Source of the DNA: JAEULH01 sp963789785
GTDB taxonomy: Bacteria; Pseudomonadota; Alphaproteobacteria; Rhodospirillales; Defluviicoccaceae
Assembly: GCA_963789785.1 (NCBI GenBank)
Contig: CAWBNC010000024.1
Location: 62,001-126,000, forward strand
Reading direction: 5' to 3'
DNA length: 64,000 nt
The position numbers and the translations under genes were made by a program. Every line of letters begins with the position of its first letter. The stretch's first letter is position 1. This document shows positions 10,631 through 19,307 of this stretch, piece after piece. The notes beneath the pieces were generated by a model, which worked only from the letters and a program-made list of their open reading frames with translations, ran no database searches and was not told where the DNA came from.

Positions 10631-11426
10631 GTGAGCCTCCTCGTCGTCGACAACCTGCGCAAGGCGTTCGGAGGCTTGCGCGCCGTCGACGGCGCTCGGC
10701 TTTCGGGTGGAGGTCGGCGAATCGGTCGCGATTATCGGCCCGAACGGCGCCGGCAAGACGACCTGCTTCAACATGCTGGGCGGCCAGCTCAGGCCCGATG
10801 CGGGCCGGATCATGCTCGCTGGCCGCAACATCGCCGGACTTCCGCCGCATCGCATCTGGCGACTCGGCCTGGCCCGCACCTTCCAGGTCGCCGCCACCTT
10901 CCGCTCGATGACGGTGCGCGAGAATGTCCAGGTGGCGCTGCTGTCGCACCGGCGCCGGACCCTCGGGCTGTGGCGGCCGGCCGCCCGCCTGCTTGCGGAC
11001 GAGGCGGATGCGCTGCTTGCGCAGGTCGGGCTGGCGGTGCGGGCGGGACAGCCGGTCGCCCAGCTGCCCTACGCCGATCGCAAGCGTCTGGAGCTGGCGA
11101 TGGCGCTTGCCAATGCGCCGCGGCTGCTGCTTCTTGACGAGCCTACTGCGGGCATCGCCGCCGGCGAGCGCAGGGCCCTGATGGACCTGATCTCCGGTCT
11201 CGTCCGCACCCGCGATATCGGCGTTCTTTTCACCGAGCACGACATGGACGTGGTCTTCGGCCATGGCGAGCGGGTCATCGTCCTCCACGAGGGACGGCTG
11301 GTCGCGGAGGGCCCGCCCGAGGCGATCCGCGCCAACCCGACGGTGCGCGAGATCTATCTCGGCGCCGACGCGGCGGGCGATACCGGGGCGCAACCGGGGG
11401 CCACCGGCGGAGGGCCGCCATGCTGA
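10631..11426 (+). CDS. livG: Branched-chain amino acid-type ABC transporter ATPase LivG (one frame break)
   Basis: Cytoplasmic ATPase of the transporter. A GTG start at 10631 gives SLLVVDNLRKAFGGLRAVDGA; near 10698 the reading steps one base forward to EVGESVAIIGPNGAGKTTC, which holds the Walker A motif. LARTFQ, the LivG-typical LPYADRKRLELAMAL (signature helix), the Walker B LLLLDEPTAGI and the switch His in TEHDMDVVF follow. About 264 aa, normal for LivG. It ends four bases before the livF start codon is complete, an overlap typical of this operon. Confidence 0.9.
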
Positions 11427-12121
11427 GCGTTCGTCGGCTGGAGATCCGCTACGGCTCCGCGCAGGCGCTGTTCGGCATCGATCTTGAGGTTGTCGACGGT
11501 GAGGTCATGGCGCTCCTGGGCCGGAATGGGGCCGGCAAGTCGACGCTGCTAAAAAGCATCATCGGCCTGGTCCGTCCTGCGGCGGGTTCCATCGTTTTCG
11601 CCGGAGAAGAAATCGCAGGCGAACCGCCGCACCGGATCAGCCGCCGCGGCCTTGGCTATGTTCCCGAGGAGCGGCGGATCTTTACCGGCCTCAGCGTCGC
11701 CGAAAACCTTGCTGTCGCCAGCCGTCCGCTCCGCGGCGGGCTCGCGGCCTGGACCCCGGACCGGATCTACGCCCTTTTTCCCGCCTTGGCCGAGATGCGC
11801 CGGCGCCGCGGCGGGGAGATGAGCGGCGGCGAGCAGCAGATGCTGGCGATCGCGCGGACGCTGATGGGCAACCCGCGGATGATTCTCCTCGACGAGCCGT
11901 CGCAGGGCCTGGCGCCGCGCGTTGTCGGTGCTTTGGCCGATGCTCTGGTCGCGCTCAGGCGACAGGGCCTGACGATGTTGCTCTGTGAGCAAAATGTGCG
12001 CTTCGCCGAACGGCTCGCCGACCGCGCGACGGTGCTGGAAACCGGGCAGGTGCGCTGGCTCGGAACGATGGCGGCGTTTTCCGCAGACATCGAGGCTCAG
12101 CACGATCTGCTTCACGTCTAG
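11420..12121 (+). CDS. livF: Branched-chain amino acid-type ABC transporter ATPase LivF
   Basis: Second ATPase of the transporter; intact, 233 aa. Walker A is GRNGAGKST at residues 34-42, the signature is MSGGEQQMLAIAR, Walker B is MILLDEPSQGLAP, and the switch is LLCEQN. The segment GYVPEERRIFTGLSV is diagnostic of LivF-type ATPases. It overlaps the end of livG and closes the operon; 104 bases separate it from the next start. Confidence 0.93.
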   Translation: MLSVRRLEIRYGSAQALFGIDLEVVDGEVMALLGRNGAGKSTLLKSIIGLVRPAAGSIVFAGEEIAGEPPHRISRRGLGYVPEERRIFTGLSVAENLAVASRPLRGGLAAWTPDRIYALFPALAEMRRRRGGEMSGGEQQMLAIARTLMGNPRMILLDEPSQGLAPRVVGALADALVALRRQGLTMLLCEQNVRFAERLADRATVLETGQVRWLGTMAAFSADIEAQHDLLHV

Positions 12122-12225
12122 AGCATCCTGCGCAGGGATCGGACAGACGCTTGCCGCGGCCCCGTCAAGAGCGGCGGCGCGGGGGAAAATCGGCTACAAA
12201 GGGGACAGGCACGGAGGGACCGATC

Positions 12226-13569
12226 ATGAAGGTGTTTGCCCGACCGACGCGTTGCCACAGCCGGATGCGGCCGTCGCGGCAAAGGCTGCTCACGATCGCC
12301 GTCACAGCCCTGGCCATGGCGGGCGAATCGGCCTGCAGCGACAGGGGCGCCGTTGCGACGGCCGACCCTTCCGCCTCACAGCCCGTGGCTCGGTCTACGG
12401 TCGAGGCCGCAACCCAATCGCCGGCGCCGCTCGGTCTCCGCTTCGGAATGAAGCCCGGCGAAGTGCCATTCCCCGTCATCGTTGCGCCGGATGCGCTGGA
12501 TGCGGCCGCGCCGCAGCCGACCGCAACGGCGCCGGCGCCGTCTTTATCCTCCGCCCGGTCGACCCCGGCACGGGCGCGCGGCACCGCGCCGCGAGCGTCG
12601 AGCGAACCGGTCAATTTGTTCGCTTCGGGCCAGCCTCCGGCCGCGGTGCGCGCAAGGCCCTTTCCGCCGGCGATCGAGGGCAGCGGCACGATGGCCGGCT
12701 CGGCAAGCGCTTCGGGATTGGCCGCGCCAGCATCGAAGACGGCATCGACGACGTCGACCGGGAAATTGGCCGACTGGTCCCGCGGTTACATCGACGCCTG
12801 TGAGACGGCCTTCGACCGGACGTCTGATCTCGGCGCGGCGGCGCCGGAGTGGCTGGCGTGGCGTGCGGCCAACCTGAGCGCGGGCGAGGGGAAGGACTTC
12901 GCCGATGTTCTGGTCGCACGCGCCGAAGCGACGACAAATTCGGCTTCCACCCGGACGCGCACCGTTCTCGATGCTGAGCGCAGCGCCGGGCTCTATCGCC
13001 TCGACGCCGCCGACGGCCAGCGCGCCGTCTGCCTGCTGTTCACGACCGAGGGACTGGCCCATGTGTTCATCGCCGGCGACGCCCTGAGCGGGATTCGCGA
13101 CGATATCGTCGCCCGGCTCGAAGAGAGCAGCGGGCTGGTTCCCTTCACCCTGATCCATGAATCCGCGCGCTTCTCGCTGTCGCTGTCCCGACCGGCGTGC
13201 GGCCTTTATTGCCGGCTCTTCGGCGAACGCATCCTCGTGGAACGGCAGCTTTGGCTCGACCGAACGGCGCGGGTTCTGGTGGCGACAAAGCGGGCGGTCG
13301 TGGTCTCCGGACTGAATGGGCTGTTCGCCGGCATGGGCGCAGAGCGCGAATTGCCCGATCGGCTGCCCGGCAGCTTCGTCGCTTCAACCGACCTCACCCG
13401 ACGGGCGCACGTGCTCCGCCAAATGCTCGTTCCGACCGCCGCCCCCGTGGCCAAGGCCGCTTCAGGAGTTACGCTTGGCTCCGGGGTGGCGGCGCGACCG
13501 ACCGCGGCCGCGGGAGGCGCGGCTGCCCAGATGCCGCGACAGGCCGTCGTTCAGAGCTTCATCCCATAG
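12226..13569 (+). CDS. Exported protein of unknown function
   Basis: Not recognised. 447 aa from ATG 12226, which has a good GGAGGG ribosome-binding site about ten bases upstream; the frame is open further upstream to 12151 without such a site. Residues about 20-38 form a hydrophobic export signal (LLTIAVTALAMAG). Residues 45-190 are low-complexity, rich in Ala, Pro, Ser and Thr, as in a wall-spanning linker. The folded part is about 190-400 (DWSRGYIDACETAFDR, QRAVCLLFTTEGLAHVFIAG, PACGLYCRLFGERILVE), with several Cys that could form disulfides. A second Ala/Pro-rich tail ends the protein. Base composition matches its neighbours. Confidence 0.7.
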   Translation: MKVFARPTRCHSRMRPSRQRLLTIAVTALAMAGESACSDRGAVATADPSASQPVARSTVEAATQSPAPLGLRFGMKPGEVPFPVIVAPDALDAAAPQPTATAPAPSLSSARSTPARARGTAPRASSEPVNLFASGQPPAAVRARPFPPAIEGSGTMAGSASASGLAAPASKTASTTSTGKLADWSRGYIDACETAFDRTSDLGAAAPEWLAWRAANLSAGEGKDFADVLVARAEATTNSASTRTRTVLDAERSAGLYRLDAADGQRAVCLLFTTEGLAHVFIAGDALSGIRDDIVARLEESSGLVPFTLIHESARFSLSLSRPACGLYCRLFGERILVERQLWLDRTARVLVATKRAVVVSGLNGLFAGMGAERELPDRLPGSFVASTDLTRRAHVLRQMLVPTAAPVAKAASGVTLGSGVAARPTAAAGGAAAQMPRQAVVQSFIP

Positions 13570-13575
13570 ATTGAC

Positions 13576-13604
13576 CTGCTTTGGACGGCATCGTCCGTAA
13601 GCAG
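13576..13604. terminator. Hairpin between convergent genes
   Basis: CTGCTT at 13576-13581 and GGACG at 13583-13587 pair with CGTCC at 13592-13596 and AAGCAG at 13599-13604, giving an 11-bp stem with a small bulge and a four-base loop. It sits just after the exported-protein gene (stop 13569) and faces the end of the convergent DUF4170 gene (13681). There is no T-run, so it may act as a bidirectional terminator or 3'-end stabiliser. Confidence 0.45.
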
Positions 13605-13680
13605 AAAGTTGATCGGTTACAGAAAGACCGAGCATCTTATCCGCGCCGATCCGGGTTCAGGTGCCCTGGCGAGCTGACCG

Positions 13681-13905
13681 TCACGCCTCGTCCGGAGGTT
13701 CAAGCAATCGGTGAAGATGTACGACCACGTACTTGATCTTGGCCTCGTCGACATGCTTCATGCTGACCGCACGCCACGCTTTCAGCGCCTCGGCGTAGCT
13801 CGGGTAGATGCCGACGACATCGAGCCGGCTCTCGTCCTTGAAGTCGACGCCGCGCGGGTCGCGGACCTCGCCGCCGAAGACGAGATGCAACAGGCTTTCC
13901 CCCAT
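13681..13905 (-). CDS. DUF4170-family small protein
   Basis: 74 aa, intact. It matches the alphaproteobacterial DUF4170 pattern: LLHLVFGGEVRD, then LDVVGIYPSYAEALKAWRA, then KYVVVHLHRLLEP. The function is unknown; the family is small, cytoplasmic and widespread in Rhodospirillales and Rhizobiales. It follows the OmpA-like lipoprotein gene on the same strand with 71 bases between, so the two may be co-transcribed. Confidence 0.85.
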   Translation of the reverse strand: MGESLLHLVFGGEVRDPRGVDFKDESRLDVVGIYPSYAEALKAWRAVSMKHVDEAKIKYVVVHLHRLLEPPDEA

Positions 13906-13976
13906 CAGTCAATCTCCGCCAGTGGGACAAGCTTTCGATCGCCCGCGCGCGCAGGGTCACCCGCCATCAATCCGCC

Positions 13977-14816
13977 TCAGGCCGCCGGCCGATTCAGGCT
14001 TATACGGACCCTGCGGTTTTGCGGCTCGCGCTGATTGCTGCCGGTCGGGACGATCAACTCCTCCTCGCCGCGGCCTGTCGCGCTGATGATTGCCGCCGGA
14101 ACACCCTGAGCGATCAGCTCATTGCGGACCGCCTCGGCACGGCGCTCGGAAAGACGCTGGTTGACCTTCGCGCTTCCGGAGGTGTCGGCAAAGCCGGTCA
14201 CGACGACCGACTGGACTCCGCCGGAGCGGATGTTCGCCGCGGCATCGACGATGATGTCGTGCGCCTCCGGCGGGATGTCCGACCGATTCCAGTCGAAGAA
14301 GAGGAGATAGCTGCTCGGCCCGGCAACGACTGGCGCCAGAGCGGCGTCGATTTCATCCATCGAGTTGAGAAAGCCGCTGCGACACGTGGTGATGTCCGCG
14401 GGGATCGTGTTGGCCGCCTGCTTCTGCATCCAGCAATCGAGCATGACCTGGGCGTTTGCAGCGGCGACAGGCGTTTTCGTGCGCGCACCCGCATTCAGGG
14501 CCTCGACCAGACGCGCCCGCGCGGCCGTAATTTCGGCCACCGTATCGCCCGGCAGATCGTAGTCGACGATGGAATCGGGCGCCGGCGGTTGCCCCTGCGC
14601 GGCTGCCATCGACTTTTCAGCCCACCGATCCGACGAGGTGTAGTCGCCGCCCGAATACGCCGCTTTCGAGCGCTCCAGGTAAGCCTTGGCCAGCGCCGTA
14701 TCGAAAGGATCGCCGCTCGGGGTCATCTTCCGGGCATCAGCGAGCCGCGTGCCCGCGCATCCCGCGAGCACGATCAACGAAAGGCCGATGACGGCCATCT
14801 TCATAACGCGACCCAT
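13977..14816 (-). CDS. OmpA-family peptidoglycan-binding lipoprotein
   Basis: 279 aa. A lipoprotein signal with lipobox VLAGC places the acylated Cys at residue 20. The N-terminal half is helical (TALAKAYLERSKAAYSGGDY, tetratricopeptide-like), and the C-terminal about 110 residues form an OmpA domain: YLLFFDWNRSDIPPEA, then GFADTSGSAKVNQRLSERRA and NRRVRISL. OmpA domains bind diaminopimelate in peptidoglycan, so this protein probably tethers the outer membrane to the wall. It resembles Pal-type lipoproteins but is longer and not next to tol genes. Confidence 0.88.
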   Translation of the reverse strand: MGRVMKMAVIGLSLIVLAGCAGTRLADARKMTPSGDPFDTALAKAYLERSKAAYSGGDYTSSDRWAEKSMAAAQGQPPAPDSIVDYDLPGDTVAEITAARARLVEALNAGARTKTPVAAANAQVMLDCWMQKQAANTIPADITTCRSGFLNSMDEIDAALAPVVAGPSSYLLFFDWNRSDIPPEAHDIIVDAAANIRSGGVQSVVVTGFADTSGSAKVNQRLSERRAEAVRNELIAQGVPAAIISATGRGEEELIVPTGSNQREPQNRRVRISLNRPAA

Positions 14817-15129
14817 TGCAACCTCCTCAGATCATCCGGCCGGCGGTCTCGTTGTCCCGCGGCATCCCGCGCGGCGTCCACAGGCTCGGCCGCTGCGGCA
14901 TCAATCTGCGCATCTTGACCGGATCGGCCAACCTTGGCCAGTTCCCGAACGCACGGGCTCGGGATTTTCTCTTATGAATGGATTTCGTTAGGATCCCTCA
15001 CGCGATGAACGTGCAATCCCGGTCAGCGCGCTGCCAGGCGACACGCGCGCTGTCGTCAATTATCAAGACAACAGGCGAGCGCCGAAGCGGCGCCTTCCGC
15101 CGGAAGCGCAAGACGCCGCTCGGAGGTGA
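14817..15129. other. Intergenic region upstream of the OmpA-like lipoprotein
   Basis: 313 bases between two minus-strand genes. It should carry the promoter of the OmpA-like gene. A short perfect inverted repeat (GGCCAACCTTGGCC near 14930) is present but has only a two-base loop. No gene or clear promoter hexamers were seen. Confidence 0.4.
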
Positions 15130-15618
15130 CTACTTGGTCATCTCTTTCGCTTTGTCGCCGGCCGCGCGCCCGGCATCCTTCACCGCGTCATAGGCATCCT
15201 TGCCGGCATCCATGACGGCATCGCCCGCGTCCTTCGCGGCATCGCCCGCTTCGTCGGCGGCATCGCCAGCCTCGTCGCCCACATCGTCGGTACTGTCGGT
15301 GGCATCGTCGATGGCATCGCCGGTATCGTCCGCGGCGTCGTCGACGGCGTCCGCGGTGTTGTCGGCTGCGTCATCGGCCGCTTCGGCAGCCTTATCCCCG
15401 GCCTGCCCGGCGTTCTCGGCCGCCGTATCAGCCGCCTTCCTGCTCTCATCGACGGCGTTGTTGCCGGAAGTCTGGGCGGCGCCGGCGGCGGTTCCCGCCG
15501 TTCCCGTCGTCGTCGAAGACCCTGACTTCGGTGCTTCGTCGCAAGCCGCCAGAGCGGCAGCGACCACGAAACCCGCAGCGAGCAACGGTAACCCTGCAGC
15601 AAGCTTCTTCATGCTCAT
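15130..15618 (-). CDS. Ala/Asp-repeat lipoprotein
   Basis: 162 aa. The signal peptide has lipobox LAAC, with Cys at residue 26 (24 if the Met at residue 3 is used). After a Ser/Thr/Gly linker the rest is one uninterrupted run of Ala, Asp, Lys and Glu with repeating units such as AADDAADNTADAVDDAADD and GDAADEAGDAAKDAGDAV. No Pro or aromatic residue breaks it, apart from one Tyr near the end. The periodicity suggests a long amphipathic helix like LEA/hydrophilin or YtxH-like proteins. Net charge is acidic until a Lys-rich end. The role is unknown; a stress-shield or outer-membrane helical spacer is an inference only. Confidence 0.75.
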   Translation of the reverse strand: MSMKKLAAGLPLLAAGFVVAAALAACDEAPKSGSSTTTGTAGTAAGAAQTSGNNAVDESRKAADTAAENAGQAGDKAAEAADDAADNTADAVDDAADDTGDAIDDATDSTDDVGDEAGDAADEAGDAAKDAGDAVMDAGKDAYDAVKDAGRAAGDKAKEMTK

Positions 15619-16134
15619 CTCTCCATCTTCTCCTTGTGTTGCCTCTGTCGCTTAATTTTTTCGGCACACGGCCGGCGCGCGACGAGATCCAGTCGCCGGA
15701 CAACTGAGCTCCGACGCAACCGCGCATCTTTGCAATCCCGTTAAATCTGCACGAGCGTTGCAGGTACACCGTGTTCGGCATTCGTGCATAGCATGAAGGT
15801 GATAATGGGCAAAATGTATAAGCGTTAATCTGGAGATAAAATGATCGCCCTGCGTTTGCGGGCGGAGTTGGCGCGGCCGCGCCTTGGCCACATCGTTTGC
15901 GCATCGATCGCTGTACTGGCGCGGACGTTCGCGAATACTGTCGCTCCGCGCAATTCGGGCGACGCGTCTTGCAGAGACCATGTGACGCGTAATCAAGAGC
16001 AAGTATCATTCTCAATCGGCTGCAGTGATGTTGACTTTGCGGCAAGATCCCTGCTTTTCATCGAGCATGTTTCTCCTTTATGATGGCAGAATCGAGTTGA
16101 AGCGGCCCGAAACGCGCCAGCGGAGGAGCAGACG
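15619..16134. other. Intergenic region, divergent, with an AT-richer core
   Basis: 516 bases between the divergent Ala/Asp-repeat lipoprotein and the pentapeptide-repeat gene. Bases about 15795-15845 are noticeably AT-richer than the surroundings. A short frame at 15841-16083 has GGAG six bases before its ATG but lacks family motifs or convincing composition. Promoters for both flanking genes are expected here; none could be assigned with confidence. Confidence 0.4.
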
Positions 16135-16689
16135 ATGAAAGTGATTGCGGACACCGCCAACGGTTTAGGTGAGACAGCTCGTGCGGTGGGTGAACTATCC
16201 GCCGCCGCTGCGGGCTTCTCCATCGAGATGCTCGCAAGTGCTCTGAAACGACACGAGACGTGGCTCTGCTCCGGCTGGGAGCTGGGAGCGCGGGCGGACC
16301 TGCACGGAATAGACCTCCATGGAGCCGGCCTGAGCGGCGCGGTTCTCGAAAACGCGGATCTGCACCGGGCGGATCTTCACCGCGCCGCCCTCGGACAGGC
16401 CGATCTGGAGGGAGCGGACCTGCATCATGCCGATCTCCATCGCGCCGATCTGCGCAACGCCGAACTGGACTGGGCCGATCTTCATGGCGCCGATCTCCAT
16501 GGCGCCGATTTGAGCGGTGGCAGCCTGCGCGATGCGGATCTGCGCGGCGCCGACTGTCATGGCGCCGATCTCAGCGGCACCGACCTCTGCGGCGCCGATC
16601 TGCGTGGCGCCGACCTGCGGCGGGCGCGCGGGCTGACCTTCGCGCAGATCGAAGCCGCCGTCACCGACGCGGAAACAAGGCTCCCATAG
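16135..16689 (+). CDS. Pentapeptide-repeat protein
   Basis: 184 aa from ATG 16135, preceded by a strong GGAGGAG site. Residues about 50-165 are tandem A(D/N/E)Lxx units (LHGADLHGADLSGGSLRDAD, LRGADLRRA), some 22 copies, which fold as a right-handed quadrilateral beta-helix. There is no signal peptide or membrane helix; the N-terminal 45 residues are helical. Family members include gyrase-protecting Qnr/MfpA proteins, but most have no known role, and the Gly-rich DLHGA repeats here resemble the general environmental class. It is monocistronic and convergent with xth. Function unknown. Confidence 0.9.
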   Translation: MKVIADTANGLGETARAVGELSAAAAGFSIEMLASALKRHETWLCSGWELGARADLHGIDLHGAGLSGAVLENADLHRADLHRAALGQADLEGADLHHADLHRADLRNAELDWADLHGADLHGADLSGGSLRDADLRGADCHGADLSGTDLCGADLRGADLRRARGLTFAQIEAAVTDAETRLP

Positions 16690-16753
16690 GTCTTATATTT
16701 TAGAGGTTCTGGCGACAACATAGGCCCGCCGCCGGTGCCCGTCGCGGTCGTAC

Positions 16754-17532
16754 TCAATGCCCGAATTGCCAGTTCGCACCATACCGGCGTATGGTCTGAG
16801 GCGCGCTCCCAACCGCGCGGCTCGCGGTCAATGCCGACCGCGGTCAGATGTGTCCGCGGCCTGCGGCGAGAGCAGCAGGTGGTCGATGCGCAGGCCCTTG
16901 TCGCCGGGCCAACTGCGCTTGCGGTAGTCCCACCAGGTGTACTGGTGGTCATGGTCATGCAGGGCCCTTATTGCATCGACGTAGCCAAGATGGAGGAGAC
17001 GGCGGTAACCCGCCCGTGAGGCCGGTTGGCAAAGGGCGTCGTCTCGCCAGGCCTTGGGATCGTAGACATCGCCGTCCGTCGGAACGACGTTGTAATCGCC
17101 GGCGAACACGCATGCCTCTTCGTCTTCCAGCGCCGCGGCCATGTGCCGGTACAGGCGCCCCAGCCAGGCGAGCTTGTAGGGAAAGCGGTCGCCGCCAACC
17201 GGGTTCCCGTTCGGCGCGTAGATCGATGCGACGCGGAAGCCGCCGGTGAACGCCTCGATGTAGCGCGCCTCGTGATCATCCGGATCGCCGGGCAGCCGGG
17301 CGGCGATCAGATCGATCGGGTATCTGGAGATCACGGCGACGCCGTTGTAGGTCTTCTGTCCGGCGGCGGCGATGTTGTAGCCGAGATCGCCAATGTCGCC
17401 GGCAGGGAATGCGCCGTCGACCACCTTGGTCTCCTGAAACAGGACGATGTCCGGCTCGAACCGGCGCAGCCACGCCAGGACGAGCGGCAGACGCGCCTTG
17501 ATCGAATTGACGTTCCAGGTCGCGACCTTCAT
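16754..17532 (-). CDS. xth: Exodeoxyribonuclease III (frame break near the 3' end)
   Basis: AP endonuclease/3'-exonuclease of base-excision repair (EEP fold). ATG 17532 gives MKVATWNVNSIKARLPLVL; the frame is open further upstream but that part is antisense to erpA. Motifs include the metal Glu in VLFQETKVVDG, IYAPNGNPV, the catalytic FAGDYNVVPTD, and LRIDHLLLS. Near 16850 the reading steps one base forward to TAVGIDREPRGWERASDHTPVWCELA, the conserved DH ending. The stop is uncertain; the next one reached by a small shift is at about 16754. The gene pairs with erpA and dgt as in many alphaproteobacteria. Confidence 0.9.
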
Positions 17533-17578
17533 CGCACGCCGGCCGGCCCGGTCGAAACCGAAATCTGGTGGCCCACGC

Positions 17579-17944
17579 TCACAGCGAGAACGACGATCCG
17601 CAGCCGCAGGTCGAGGATGCGTTGGGGTTGCGGATGGCGAAATACGAGCCGATGAGATCTTCGACGAAATCGACCTCGGAGCCCCGTAGCAGATCCAGCG
17701 ATACGTCGTCGATGACGACGCGGACCCCGTCCCTGCTGAAGACGCGGTCGTCCTCGTTGCGCTGGTCGTCCAGGGTGAAGCCATACTGAAAGCCGGAACA
17801 GCCGCCGCCCGCGACGGATACGCGGAACAACAGTCCCTGACCGCCGTCCTGTGCCATCAAGGCGGCGATCCGGCGGCTGGCGGAAGCGGAAATGCGGATG
17901 TCGTCCCGGATGTCTTCCACGGGTTCGATGGAATGGTCGGCCAT
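17579..17944 (-). CDS. erpA: Iron-sulfur cluster insertion protein ErpA/HesB family
   Basis: A-type Fe-S carrier, 121 aa, intact. The three cluster-binding Cys are present: C49 in GGGCSGF and C113 and C115 in STCGCGSSF. The N-terminal 15 residues are an acidic extension. It delivers clusters to apo-proteins in the cytoplasm. It is followed after 46 bases by xth on the same strand and is divergent from dgt, a common alphaproteobacterial arrangement. Confidence 0.93.
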   Translation of the reverse strand: MADHSIEPVEDIRDDIRISASASRRIAALMAQDGGQGLLFRVSVAGGGCSGFQYGFTLDDQRNEDDRVFSRDGVRVVIDDVSLDLLRGSEVDFVEDLIGSYFAIRNPNASSTCGCGSSFSL

Positions 17945-18095
17945 TCTTTCCTCACTGGCGTCAATGCTGCCCGCGCGGGCATCCGTAATGTGGCCCGGCT
18001 GGCGATGTTGTCAAAGCCCGCGCTCCGGAACAGCCCCGAGCCTCACGCGAACGCCGGCTTGCATGCGGTATGCCACGTTCGGTAGTGTCTTTGTC

Positions 18096-19307
18096 ATGAG
18101 CGGAAGCGAGATCCTGGCGCCGTGGGCGTGCCGCAGCGCCGAGAGCCGGGGTCGGCTCTTCGCGGAGGCCGAAAGCGCGAGCCGGAGCTGTTTTCAGCGC
18201 GATCGCGATCGAATCATCCACTCTGCGGCCTTTCGCCGCCTGGAGTACAAGACCCAGGTCTTCGTCAACCACGAGGGCGATTTTTTTCGCACCCGCCTCA
18301 CCCATAGCCTCGAAGTCTCGCAGATTGCGCGCTCGATCTGTCGCACCCTCGCGCTCAACGAGGATCTCGCCGAGGCGCTGGCGCTCGCCCACGACCTCGG
18401 CCATTCGCCGTTCGGGCATGCCGGCGAGGACGCGCTGAAAGAAATGATGGCGCCCTACGGCGGCTTCGACCACAACGCGCAGAGCCTGCGGGTGGTTACC
18501 CGCCTGGAGCACCGTTACGCCGAGTTCGACGGGCTCAACCTGACCTGGGAGACGCTTGAAGGCGTGGTCAAGCATAACGGCCCGCTCATCGCCCGAAGCG
18601 GTGGGCCCGGGAAAGGACCAGGGGAGGGTGCCTGCGCGCCGTTACCCGAAGCCATCGCCGATTACGTCGCCGTCCACGATCTCGAACTGCACACCTATGC
18701 CTCGGCCGAGGCCCAGGTCACGGCGCTCGCCGACGATATTGCCTACAACAACCATGACATCGATGACGGGCTGCGCGCGGGGCTATTCAACATTGCCGAT
18801 CTTGACGCCGTTCCCTTCGTCGCGGCAAGGTTCGGCGAGGTCGCCGAACGCTATCCCGCCATCACCCCCTCCCGGCTGATCCACGAAGCCGTCCGCCGCC
18901 TGATCGGGCTGATGGTCGACGACCTCGCCAGCGAGACCCGCCGGCGCATCGCCGCCCTGGCGCCGGAATCGGCAGACGACATCCGCCGCCACCATCAGCC
19001 GGTCGCCGCTTTCACCCCGGAGATGCAGCGCCATGATCGCGCGCTCAAGGACTTCCTGTTCGAGAACATGTACCGGCATTACCGCCTGAACCGCATGACC
19101 AGCAAGGCCCGGCGACTGGTCCGGGATCTGTTTCGCCTGTTCGTCGACGAGCCGGGCTGTCTGCCGACGGAATGGCGCCAGCGCGCCGGCGCGCCCGGCG
19201 GTGTCGAGACCGCCCGGGTTGTTGCCGACTACATTGCCGGCATGACCGATCGCTTCGCCGCCGATGAACATCGTCGGCTGTTTGATGTACAATCGAGGGC
19301 ATCTTGA
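18096..19307 (+). CDS. dgt: Deoxyguanosinetriphosphate triphosphohydrolase-like protein
   Basis: HD-domain dNTP triphosphohydrolase, hydrolysing dNTP to deoxynucleoside and triphosphate. 403 aa from ATG 18096. The metal site is complete: RLTH (H70), HD at 99-100 in LAHDLGHSPFGHAG, and the later Asp in ADDIAYNNHD. The segments RDRIIHSAAFRRLEYKTQVF and HNAQSLRVVTRLE are typical of the short (about 400 aa) bacterial class. The frame is open upstream into the erpA promoter region, but that part has no family character. Its TGA overlaps the TTG start of argS. Confidence 0.94.
   Translation: MSGSEILAPWACRSAESRGRLFAEAESASRSCFQRDRDRIIHSAAFRRLEYKTQVFVNHEGDFFRTRLTHSLEVSQIARSICRTLALNEDLAEALALAHDLGHSPFGHAGEDALKEMMAPYGGFDHNAQSLRVVTRLEHRYAEFDGLNLTWETLEGVVKHNGPLIARSGGPGKGPGEGACAPLPEAIADYVAVHDLELHTYASAEAQVTALADDIAYNNHDIDDGLRAGLFNIADLDAVPFVAARFGEVAERYPAITPSRLIHEAVRRLIGLMVDDLASETRRRIAALAPESADDIRRHHQPVAAFTPEMQRHDRALKDFLFENMYRHYRLNRMTSKARRLVRDLFRLFVDEPGCLPTEWRQRAGAPGGVETARVVADYIAGMTDRFAADEHRRLFDVQSRAS

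Noticed and set aside
15200..15655. Long plus-strand frame rich in Ala-Ser-Pro repeats
   Set aside because: It is the reverse reading of the Ala/Asp-repeat lipoprotein, whose signal peptide and lipobox fix the real strand.
15841..16083. 80-residue frame with GGAG six bases before its ATG
   Set aside because: No hydrophobic, repeat or motif pattern and no sign of codon bias; the ribosome-binding site alone is not enough.
16340..16630. Regular DNA repeats resembling an array
   Set aside because: They are 15-base coding repeats of the pentapeptide protein, without spacers, so not CRISPR.
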